53,008 bases of DNA from Bacteroidota bacterium. Lineage in GTDB: Bacteria; Bacteroidota; Bacteroidia; Bacteroidales; Bacteroidaceae. Shown one piece after another: positions 17,685 through 24,872 of the stretch. Made by a program: the position numbers and the translations under genes. The notes beneath the pieces are model-generated. The model was not told the DNA's origin, searched no databases, and saw only the letters and a list, made by a program, of their open reading frames with translations. Each line of letters begins with the position of its first letter. Positions within the stretch are counted from its first letter, which is position 1. The DNA lies in contig JAEXAJ010000181.1 of the NCBI GenBank assembly GCA_023458215.1, forward strand, positions 1 through 53,008. Direction: 5' to 3'.

Positions 17685-18890
17685 TTAAGCACAATTAGCA
17701 GCATGAATGTGCATTTGTTTGCTACGAATAAAATCAATCAAATCATTTCCTTTAAGTTGATGGACGGATGCCCCGGTACGAACATACAGTTCGACCCCAT
17801 TCAAAAACAATACGTCACCTTGCCATGCAGGTACTTGAATGCGGCAAATGATGTGTTCGCCAATCTTCTCCCATTGAATATCCAGTGAGCAAAGGAAGGC
17901 GGTGTTCGTCAGTTGTTTTATCACATTTCTAAACATTGATTCAAACTTCTCGATAGTAAAAGCAGGATTAAACTCTGTAATTTCATTTTCAATGCCGCAA
18001 ACATCGCCATTGTCAGTCACTCCCACTAATACAGTACCGTGATGACCGGAATTGGCAAATGCTAGCAGTTCCTTAATGATATTCTTAAACTGCATTTTGC
18101 GTTGTTCTTGTTCATCAACACAGGGTATGGGGCACTTCAGGAAAGAGGTCTTGTATTCATTGAAGGCATCTTCTTGCGGGAAGATGGATTCGTGAAGAAT
18201 TCCCCTCAACAAGTTGCATGCCTCTGTCCGATCGCTACTTATCATTGCTGCGGCCACTTGTCGATGTACACCTTCCGTAAAATCATTTCTGCTAGTCATA
18301 TATGTTACCAATAAACGTTCCAAGTCATGCGGGGTATTGATATCTAGCTCTATAAGATTACTGAAAAGGGGAACGTTTCGCTGTTTGTCCATATTCTGCT
18401 CTACAACATTTGCTTCTGCGACCTGATAGGTGCTGTGATCGGGGTAGAGAAGTTTTCTATCACCATTGTCGGACATCTTTTGATAAAGAGTGACCTGCGT
18501 ATCTGGTTTCAAGAAACCTTGTTCGTCCGTCATCTCTTTCGGGTAATTCACAAAGTGCATCGTTTTCACCGGTATCTGTTCGGTGACGCCTTCTTCCAAT
18601 CTTATCTGATAAATCGTTTCATTGTGGCTTAGCACAATGCCTATGGTTTTACTTTTCATAAATAACATCGTTTTATAATCATTCTCATTCGCTTCATACA
18701 GCAGCTTATCGGCAGACTTCCTATATAAAGTTGCCCGGTTCAGCCTCAACCCTATACGACAAGCACGGGTATTTATCCGGTCGTTCTGCATATATCTGAT
18801 AAGCTGTCTGTAAAGAAGCGAATAAGAAGATGGGGTCATGAATTGTGATAAATTAAGAGTGAAACTAAAACCTGCCATGTTCCATGTCAT
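17685..18890 (-). CDS. AlbA_2 (Schlafen-like) domain protein
   Basis: About 401 residues. The C-terminal part (about 245-395) has the AlbA_2 pattern: EDAFNEYKTSFL, then IIKELLAFANSGHHGTVLVG, VTDNGDVCGIENE and VELYVRTGASVHQL. The N-terminal 240 residues are not recognised. AlbA_2 proteins are putative nucleic-acid-binding or nuclease-related proteins found in regulators and in many defence islands; the role here is unknown. The start is uncertain: ATG at 18890 overlaps the small upstream gene by 26 bases, while ATG at 18839 (MTPSSYSLL) would leave a gap of 25. Neither has a clear ribosome-binding site. Confidence 0.65.
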   Translation of the reverse strand: MTWNMAGFSFTLNLSQFMTPSSYSLLYRQLIRYMQNDRINTRACRIGLRLNRATLYRKSADKLLYEANENDYKTMLFMKSKTIGIVLSHNETIYQIRLEEGVTEQIPVKTMHFVNYPKEMTDEQGFLKPDTQVTLYQKMSDNGDRKLLYPDHSTYQVAEANVVEQNMDKQRNVPLFSNLIELDINTPHDLERLLVTYMTSRNDFTEGVHRQVAAAMISSDRTEACNLLRGILHESIFPQEDAFNEYKTSFLKCPIPCVDEQEQRKMQFKNIIKELLAFANSGHHGTVLVGVTDNGDVCGIENEITEFNPAFTIEKFESMFRNVIKQLTNTAFLCSLDIQWEKIGEHIICRIQVPAWQGDVLFLNGVELYVRTGASVHQLKGNDLIDFIRSKQMHIHAANCA

Positions 18891-19050
18891 CTATTTCGGC
18901 ATCTTCCATACTGTCATCGTATAGTTGCTTCTCAAAATAGAATTCATCAAGAGTCATCCACTCGTCTAGTAAGGGTACATAGACATACTTCTCTCTCTCA
19001 CCGTCTTCGTTACGGTATTCCGTATCGGTATAAAATAATCTTATTCCCAT
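18865..19050 (-). CDS. Small acidic protein
   Basis: A 61-residue protein, strongly acidic near its C-terminus (DDSMEDAEIDDMEHG) and with many Tyr and Glu residues. Its end overlaps the possible start of the AlbA_2 gene. Overlap and shared direction suggest they are expressed together, perhaps as partner proteins. Upstream, the minus strand has CACCTTTG (19139-19146), a near match to the -7 box. No family is recognised. Confidence 0.5.
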   Translation of the reverse strand: MGIRLFYTDTEYRNEDGEREKYVYVPLLDEWMTLDEFYFEKQLYDDSMEDAEIDDMEHGRF

Positions 19051-19171
19051 AATCTTTTCAATTTTAAAATAAGACCTATTTACCTTACAAGCCGTACGCT
19101 CTTATAAAGGAAAAAGGTATCAGATTAGACTTTATGGACGCAAAGGTGCAAGATTCCCCCCAAAAAAAGAA

Positions 19172-19220
19172 AACCAACAATACCATTATAAATAAATTGG
19201 TATTGTTGGTTATAATGGTA
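19172..19220 (-). terminator. Terminator with an overlapping alternative hairpin
   Basis: A perfect 14-bp stem (19172-19185 with 19198-19211, 12-base loop) is followed on the minus strand by TTTTCTTTTTTT, a good terminator for the gene ending at 19236. The same bases can pair differently: TACCATTATA (19181-19190) with TATAATGGTA (19211-19220). The two folds exclude each other. Confidence 0.75.
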
Positions 19221-19235
19221 TAAAACAAAAAAATA

Positions 19236-20126
19236 TCAGTAAGAGCAGATCAAGTTACGAAAAACGTCAATAGCAATCTTGTATGCTTCATGACTTTCAT
19301 ATTCTTTTTTATTTGTCACCTTCCGAAAAAGTTGTATTTCCACCTCAAAAGAAGGACGTTCTTTTTTAAAAGCTTCAAAAAGTTCTTCACGGGCATTTAA
19401 ATCTTTCCGATTCTTTTTTTCTACTGCATAATACAATGCCCAGACGATAAGAGCCCTACTCGTTGGCTTTGTATACCTATTTTGCAGTTCATCCATCTTC
19501 TTCATCAGCGACTCCCATAGAGCATCATTCTCTATGTTCAATAACTCATGTAACTCTCGCCGTTTTTTCGACCTTCCTCGTTTCATTTTTTCATTTGCCG
19601 AACTTGCTAAAACAGGAGTTGTTTCAAGCTGTACGCCCATGTAAATATTGTTGCAGCCCAACAGCTCCACTATTTGTGTTCTAGTTCTATTCTTACTAAA
19701 TTTCTGAAGAGACAATATCCAATCTATCACCGATGAGGCATCATGAATAGGCAGTACCCAAGTTTTAAAATAATCAATCCATGTTTTCTCAAACAGTTCT
19801 TCCCAAGGACGATGACCCGGTCTTCCTTCTAATGCATAATAAACCTTCTGAAAAGCCAACCATTCATCTATTTTTCGGACATCCTCCTCTGAATCCCAAC
19901 ATCGTACTGGTTCCAAACTATCTAAATCATATTCATAACCTTGCAGAAAGCGTTCGGACAATATTCGGTAATATCTATTTTCCAAGAAGAAGACGTCAAA
20001 ATGATTGTTTACTATTCTTCTTATAATCTCATCAAAAACTTCTTCATCAGAAAGAGGCAATGGCCCTGTCTGTTTCAAATTTTCCATAATCAATTTTTTT
20101 CTTTGTTTTATAGCCTCATAAACCAT
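19236..20126 (-). CDS. Protein of unknown function
   Basis: A 296-residue, mostly helical, charged protein with no signal peptide or membrane segment. A very basic patch (MKRGRSKKRRELHE, about 193-206) could contact nucleic acid. Short hydrophobic stretches (RALIVWALYYAVEKKNRKD) look like helices. It may belong to a Bacteroides-specific DUF such as DUF6043, but I cannot confirm this. Its ATG at 20126 overlaps the stop of the ATPase gene by 11 bases, suggesting coupling; MENLKQTGPLPLSDEEV at 20087 is an equally good start. A clear terminator follows. Confidence 0.6.
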   Translation of the reverse strand: MVYEAIKQRKKLIMENLKQTGPLPLSDEEVFDEIIRRIVNNHFDVFFLENRYYRILSERFLQGYEYDLDSLEPVRCWDSEEDVRKIDEWLAFQKVYYALEGRPGHRPWEELFEKTWIDYFKTWVLPIHDASSVIDWILSLQKFSKNRTRTQIVELLGCNNIYMGVQLETTPVLASSANEKMKRGRSKKRRELHELLNIENDALWESLMKKMDELQNRYTKPTSRALIVWALYYAVEKKNRKDLNAREELFEAFKKERPSFEVEIQLFRKVTNKKEYESHEAYKIAIDVFRNLICSY

Positions 20127-21459
20127 TTACCTCTGCAACATATTCCTGCACCTTCCCTGCAAAACAATAGGGAAGATTCAGCAAAGTGAAGGTTTTTCCC
20201 TGCGGAGTCACAAGTTCTTCTTTTCGATATTCACCGGCATACAGACGAACCGCCAGCGAAACGTTGGTTTCATCCATATACAAGAGCAAAGACTTTAAAT
20301 GTCCCGTTGCCCCCGATTTCACTTCAATGGGAATCATTCCCTGCGGGGTTGAAAGCAAGAAATCCACTTCCGCATTCGAACCACTCTTCTCTCTTACCCA
20401 AAATAACAGAGGTTGGAGATAATTATCGGAAGCGTCTATCAGTTCTTGCGCTATGATATGCTCGGCTATTCGGCCCTTATAAAGATTGTTCAGGTCATTG
20501 GAACTGAATACATCCCGTTGAATATTCGAGAAGTAATTCAACATGCCTGTATCGAATACCTGCAAGCGAGGAGAGCGTTTCAAATCGGGAGCGAAAGGCA
20601 AAGAGGTCTGTGTAGTGGGATACGTGAGATGTAAAATGAGAGCTTTTGATAATGTGCGCAGTGCTTCGCCTATTTCTTTTGATGAATAGGACGAATGACC
20701 GAAACCTACAAACTTAATCCTTTCTCCGGCTTCGGCAAAGCAGGAGCGAATGCAATGCCTCATCACTTGAATCTGATTCGCAGTCGAAGCATACTTTTCT
20801 ACATCATCCAAATAAGAAAGCAATAAACTATCATAGACTGGTTTTAGTTGCAAGACATCCCTAGTCAATACATACCGTTCTACAGCTTCCGGCATACCGC
20901 CCACCAGTGTATAGGTATGAAACAATTCCATCAATTTACTTACCGCATAGTCAGGAACCGGCACGGTAGAATATGCAGCCAATGCGGCCTTCTCGCCCAT
21001 AGCCTCCAGAAATTCGGCAAAAGAGAAGGGATACATATAAAGATAATCTACTCTGCCCACCGGAAAACTAACATTCTGATTGAAAAGCGACTCTAATAAG
21101 GAACCCGCAGCAATCACGTGATATTGCGGATATTCTTCATAGAAATAACGAAGCATATTCAAGGCAGAAGGCACTTCCTGAATTTCATCAATGAAAATCA
21201 GCGTATCGGTCTCTTCTTTCAAGACTTGCTTCTCAAAAAATATTCTATCAATCAATTTGTGAATATTCTTCTCCCCTTCAAACATCTTGGCATCATCTGT
21301 TTCTAAATTCAAAGAAACAAACTGCCGATAGTTATGGGAAAACTGCTTGACGGTAGTTGTTTTACCCACCTGCCTGGCTCCTCTTAATACCAAGGGCTTT
21401 CTAAATGGAGACTGGCTCCATGCTTTTAATTTCTTTTCAATACTCCTACTATACGTCAT
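20116..21459 (-). CDS. AAA ATPase with DUF4143 domain
   Basis: A 447-residue protein. Walker A is GARQVGKTT (27-35), and Walker B with its sensor is in TLIFIDEIQEVPSALNMLRY. The middle has YLYMYPFSFAEFLEAMGE, typical of the AAA_14/DUF4143 family. Near the C-terminus NAEVDFLL and IPIEVKSG form a PD-(D/E)xK nuclease-like pattern. The family is widespread in gut bacteria, the function is uncertain, and links to stress or defence are conjecture. The open frame begins at 21483 with TTG, but TATCTTTG at 21481-21488 covers that codon, so ATG at 21459, about 18 bases from the predicted transcription start, is chosen. Confidence 0.87.
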   Translation of the reverse strand: MTYSRSIEKKLKAWSQSPFRKPLVLRGARQVGKTTTVKQFSHNYRQFVSLNLETDDAKMFEGEKNIHKLIDRIFFEKQVLKEETDTLIFIDEIQEVPSALNMLRYFYEEYPQYHVIAAGSLLESLFNQNVSFPVGRVDYLYMYPFSFAEFLEAMGEKAALAAYSTVPVPDYAVSKLMELFHTYTLVGGMPEAVERYVLTRDVLQLKPVYDSLLLSYLDDVEKYASTANQIQVMRHCIRSCFAEAGERIKFVGFGHSSYSSKEIGEALRTLSKALILHLTYPTTQTSLPFAPDLKRSPRLQVFDTGMLNYFSNIQRDVFSSNDLNNLYKGRIAEHIIAQELIDASDNYLQPLLFWVREKSGSNAEVDFLLSTPQGMIPIEVKSGATGHLKSLLLYMDETNVSLAVRLYAGEYRKEELVTPQGKTFTLLNLPYCFAGKVQEYVAEVNGL

Positions 21460-21480
21460 ATCTTCCTGCTTTTCAAGATA

Positions 21481-21488
21481 CAAAGATA
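21481..21488 (-). promoter_or_regulatory. -7 promoter box for the ATPase gene
   Basis: CAAAGATA on the plus strand reads TATCTTTG, an exact consensus. It decides the start at 21459. Confidence 0.65.
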
Positions 21489-21602
21489 ATCATTTTTAGA
21501 GCATAAAGAACAAAAATGGGGTAAATCAGAGCTACTTTAGACACAAAACAGGGGTAAATAATTCATAAATACGGAATAAAAAGGGGGATAATAAAACTTC
21601 CG

Positions 21603-22286
21603 TCAACCGGCGACCAGCCTATATCCTTTCTTCATCAACGACTCAATCTTTACGGTCGGGTCGTTCTTTAATGCCTTGCGCAGATACGTAATCTGCACAT
21701 TCAGCGCCAAAGAATTAGTATAGGAAGCATTGCCCCAAACGGCTTCAAGCAATCTGTCACGTTCTACGGCTATATTGAGGTTGATGGCAAGCAGACGCAG
21801 CAGTTCGGCTTGGCGGGATGTTATCAGCACTTTATTGTTTCCGGTACGAATCTCGTTGGTGCTGTAATTAAAGACGGAGTGACCGAAAGCGTAGGTTTCT
21901 TCCTCCACCGTTTCGGACAGTTGGGTGGCGAAGCGTTCGCGGATACGGGCTATCAACTCTTCGGGATAGAAAGGCTTGGCAAGATAATCGTTGGCGCGGA
22001 GCTGGAAACCTTGCAGGCGGTCGGCTTTGTCGCTACGGTCGGAAAGGAAGAAGATGAGTACATGCTTATCCGTTTGGCGGATGCGTTCGGCAACCTCAAA
22101 GCCGTTGAGTCCCGGCATGTTGATGTCGAGAAGGACAAGGTCGGGACGGACAAGAGGGAACTGTTCGAGGGCCATGTTTCCGTTTCCGGCATAAGTTACC
22201 GCATAGCCCTCCTGTTCGAGGAAACGCTTCAGAAGCATGGAATACTTCAAATCATCGTCGGCGAAAAGAATTTTCAGTTGTCTCAT
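21603..22286 (-). CDS. OmpR-family response regulator
   Basis: A 227-residue regulator. The receiver domain has ADDD (10-12), phospho-acceptor Asp54 (VLLDINMPGLNG) and conserved Lys104 (NDYLAKPFYP). The C-terminal winged helix (about 130-225: TSRQAELLRLL, ERDRLLEAVWG, LNVQITYLRKAL, GYRLVAG) is the Trans_reg_C DNA-binding domain. It follows the histidine kinase gene by 73 bases and is certainly its partner. A 7-bp GC-rich hairpin (22323-22329 with 22343-22349) lies in that gap. Targets probably include the divergent GLPGLI/receptor genes, by position. Confidence 0.93.
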   Translation of the reverse strand: MRQLKILFADDDLKYSMLLKRFLEQEGYAVTYAGNGNMALEQFPLVRPDLVLLDINMPGLNGFEVAERIRQTDKHVLIFFLSDRSDKADRLQGFQLRANDYLAKPFYPEELIARIRERFATQLSETVEEETYAFGHSVFNYSTNEIRTGNNKVLITSRQAELLRLLAINLNIAVERDRLLEAVWGNASYTNSLALNVQITYLRKALKNDPTVKIESLMKKGYRLVAG

Positions 22287-22359
22287 TTTATGATCGTTCT
22301 TGTAACTATTTATACTATAAACGAGGCGGTGTAAACATCCGTCCGCCTCAGCATCCGCC

Positions 22360-23808
22360 CTATTGAGGAATAGTGATGGCGAAGGTTGTTCCCTTACCCG
22401 GCTGGCTGCTTAATGAAATCGTTCCCCGATGCGCATCCACCAATAACTTGACATAACTCAATCCCAGTCCGATGCCGGGTATGGAAGGGTCGGGCAGGTT
22501 TGCACTTCGGTAGAACTTATCGAAAACACGTGCCTGTTCAGAAGCAGGAATACCGATGCCATTGTCGGCCACCGTAAACGTCAGTTGCTGGTCGTGCAGC
22601 AGGCAATTCACGGAGATAGAGACGGAGTGGTCGGAATATTTCACAGCATTTTCCAGCAGATTGCTAATGATATTGGCAATGTGCACCAAGTCGGCGGTTA
22701 TCAGCAAGTGATCGCTGAAATGCGTTTCGAACGAAACCTGCTTACCGGCAGGAATATGTTGCAGGCGTATCAACTTCTCCACTACCGGCCTCAGGTCGAA
22801 AGTACTTAAAGAGAGTTGGGTCTGTTCGTCGTCGGCACGAGTCATGTCACGCAGCTTACTGAGGTAGGCGGAAAGGTTGTCCAGTTCGGAGATGGAATCG
22901 CGAATCACTTCATCCATAGCTTGCTCGTCGGTGCGCATAATCTTGTTATTCAGGAAGGCGACACACATCTTCAAGGCTTGGACGGGACGTTTCAATTCAT
23001 GTATCATCGTGTTTACAAAGCTTTTGCGGAGTTCGTCAATGCGGCGTTGCTTGAGGATGGTTTTAATCTGGAAAAGCAGGCATATCGCCAATAACAGAAT
23101 CAGCAGCAAGCTGCCCAATAGCTGCCAGCCCATGCGGAGCAAAAGCGTTTGCAACGGTGGATGCACAAGGATGCGTACTTGCTGCCAGCCAAAGGGATTA
23201 TAAGGATAGACCATCTCCACAACCGGATGCAAACGGGAACCTTTGAGTGCAACCGTATCTTTGGTAACAAAGAGCGAGTCGCGCGGAGTGCAGAAACCGG
23301 TTTCGAAATAGATTCCCGGTAATTTAACCGCCAAGGCAGAATCGAACCGCTGAAGCGTGAAAGGAACATCTACTTGGAGCATGTACTTATGTACTTCTTT
23401 TTCCATAGCCCACCCCAGTTCTTCTTCGGTCTTGAAGGCAATAGAGTCTTCATAAAACAAAGGTTTGCCCACAAAAGCGGCCGTATCCTGCCTTGAAAGT
23501 TTTACTTTTATTCTTTGATTATATTCATAATAACTTTTCTTTGCTCCACTCACGGAATCAGTGGTAGAGGTACGGTTACTGCTGGTTCCCCAGGAAACCG
23601 ATGCCGAATCCGTAAAAATCTTCTTAGGCTGGAAGCCACGCACAGAATCATTCAAGGCTACCGCTTCCAGTACCCGGGCATGCACCTCTTTCACGAGTTC
23701 CTCGTTCCGGTACTGGCACTGGTTCCACAGCCAGTAACCCTGCCCTGCGGCAATAAGCAGCATAGATACGATAGATAATATCCAGACGATTTTAATTCGT
23801 TGTTCCAT
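22360..23808 (-). CDS. Sensor histidine kinase
   Basis: A 482-residue membrane kinase. Two transmembrane helices (about 7-26 and 226-247) bracket a periplasmic sensor domain of about 200 residues. The HisKA box is FVNTMIHELKRPVQALK (His270). The ATPase domain has NLLENAVKYS (N box), DNGIGIPASEQARVFDKFYR (G1/F) and GIGLGLSYVKLLVDAHRG (G2). The frame opens at ATG 23853, but the promoter box TACCTTTG at 23829-23836 lies inside that extension; MEQRIKIVW at 23808 is the likely start. The sensed signal is unknown. It is divergent from the GLPGLI gene. Confidence 0.93.
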   Translation of the reverse strand: MEQRIKIVWILSIVSMLLIAAGQGYWLWNQCQYRNEELVKEVHARVLEAVALNDSVRGFQPKKIFTDSASVSWGTSSNRTSTTDSVSGAKKSYYEYNQRIKVKLSRQDTAAFVGKPLFYEDSIAFKTEEELGWAMEKEVHKYMLQVDVPFTLQRFDSALAVKLPGIYFETGFCTPRDSLFVTKDTVALKGSRLHPVVEMVYPYNPFGWQQVRILVHPPLQTLLLRMGWQLLGSLLLILLLAICLLFQIKTILKQRRIDELRKSFVNTMIHELKRPVQALKMCVAFLNNKIMRTDEQAMDEVIRDSISELDNLSAYLSKLRDMTRADDEQTQLSLSTFDLRPVVEKLIRLQHIPAGKQVSFETHFSDHLLITADLVHIANIISNLLENAVKYSDHSVSISVNCLLHDQQLTFTVADNGIGIPASEQARVFDKFYRSANLPDPSIPGIGLGLSYVKLLVDAHRGTISLSSQPGKGTTFAITIPQ

Positions 23809-23828
23809 AGTTTTTCTTTTCTGTGTGG

Positions 23829-23836
23829 CAAAGGTA
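23829..23836 (-). promoter_or_regulatory. -7 promoter box for the two-component operon
   Basis: CAAAGGTA on the plus strand reads TACCTTTG (TAnnTTTG), about 20 bases before the chosen kinase start. Confidence 0.6.
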
Positions 23837-23933
23837 GTTTTTTCCTCTTTCATCGGTACGCGCGAAGCGGTGTTTTTCGGCGGGAGTAATATTTCAGTAA
23901 TAACTTTTGCCTCCTAAAGCTGTGAAAAGCCCA

Positions 23934-23941
23934 TAGATTTG
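23934..23941 (+). promoter_or_regulatory. -7 promoter box for the GLPGLI gene
   Basis: TAGATTTG, 27 bases before ATG 23968. It and the divergent kinase promoter lie about 100 bases apart, so shared control by the response regulator is plausible. Confidence 0.5.
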
Positions 23942-23967
23942 CAGTAACAAAAGAACCCTAAAAACAA

Positions 23968-24840
23968 ATGATTATGAAAGTAAACAAGATTCTGTTCAGT
24001 TGTTGTTTGGCCGCTTTGGCGCCGCTGAGCCTGCAAGCACAATTCAACGTATTCATGCCCGAAACCGATGTCCGGCAAGATACTATCGGAATAGCGCAGA
24101 TACGCGTACAGTACGAAACGACCTTCTGCATCGACACCACCAAGCCGGATAAGCCCCTGCAAGAGACTATGATATTGGAAATAGGACCGGGCGTTTCTAA
24201 ATTCTACAGTTACAGCAAATACCTCTGTGACTCGGTCTATAACGCAGATATTGCCAATAAAGCCTCACAAGAAACTATCAATCAACACCTGAGCCAATAT
24301 GCCACCGCCCGACTGACTGAAATCGTCAGTAAAGGTTTCCCTGCGGGATGTGTTACCACTCAAAATGCCGTGGCCGGCTTAAGCCGCATCCGTTACGAAG
24401 AAAAACAAGAACGACCGCAGTGGAAGCTGACCGCAGACACCGACACTTTGCTTGGTTCCCCTTGCCGACGGGCGGAATGCGACTTCAAGGGACGCCACTG
24501 GATAGCTTGGTTCACGGAAGAAATTCCCGTAAGCGAAGGTCCTTGGAAGTTGGGCGGACTGCCGGGTCTCATATTGAAAGCCTACGACAGTGAAAACCAT
24601 TATTGCTTCAGCGCTGCCGGCATTGAACAATGCCACACGCGGCAACCCATTACCCTGCGGCTGAAGAACTACGAACAAGTCAACCGTAAACAATACCGCA
24701 AGATACACGATCGCTACTATGACGATCCTGTTGGGTTTGTCAATGGCAGCCAGCCGGGTGTATCCATGACAGTAACAGATGCCAATGGAAACAAGATGAG
24801 ACCCAAAGGAATCCCCAATAATCCGCTTGAACGGGATTAG
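23968..24840 (+). CDS. GLPGLI family protein
   Basis: A 290-residue secreted protein with a signal peptide ending in LQAQ. It contains GGLPGLILKAYDS at about 190, the motif that names the family, and the preceding AWFTEEIPVSEGPWKL strand. Function is unknown. GLPGLI genes usually lie directly before a gene for a TonB-receptor-like outer-membrane protein, as here (32-base gap). ATG at 23974 is an alternative start. The 73 bases after the stop contain no terminator. Confidence 0.92.
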   Translation: MIMKVNKILFSCCLAALAPLSLQAQFNVFMPETDVRQDTIGIAQIRVQYETTFCIDTTKPDKPLQETMILEIGPGVSKFYSYSKYLCDSVYNADIANKASQETINQHLSQYATARLTEIVSKGFPAGCVTTQNAVAGLSRIRYEEKQERPQWKLTADTDTLLGSPCRRAECDFKGRHWIAWFTEEIPVSEGPWKLGGLPGLILKAYDSENHYCFSAAGIEQCHTRQPITLRLKNYEQVNRKQYRKIHDRYYDDPVGFVNGSQPGVSMTVTDANGNKMRPKGIPNNPLERD

Positions 24841-24872
24841 TCCGCAACAGTCACCACATTATACTCCAAGCA

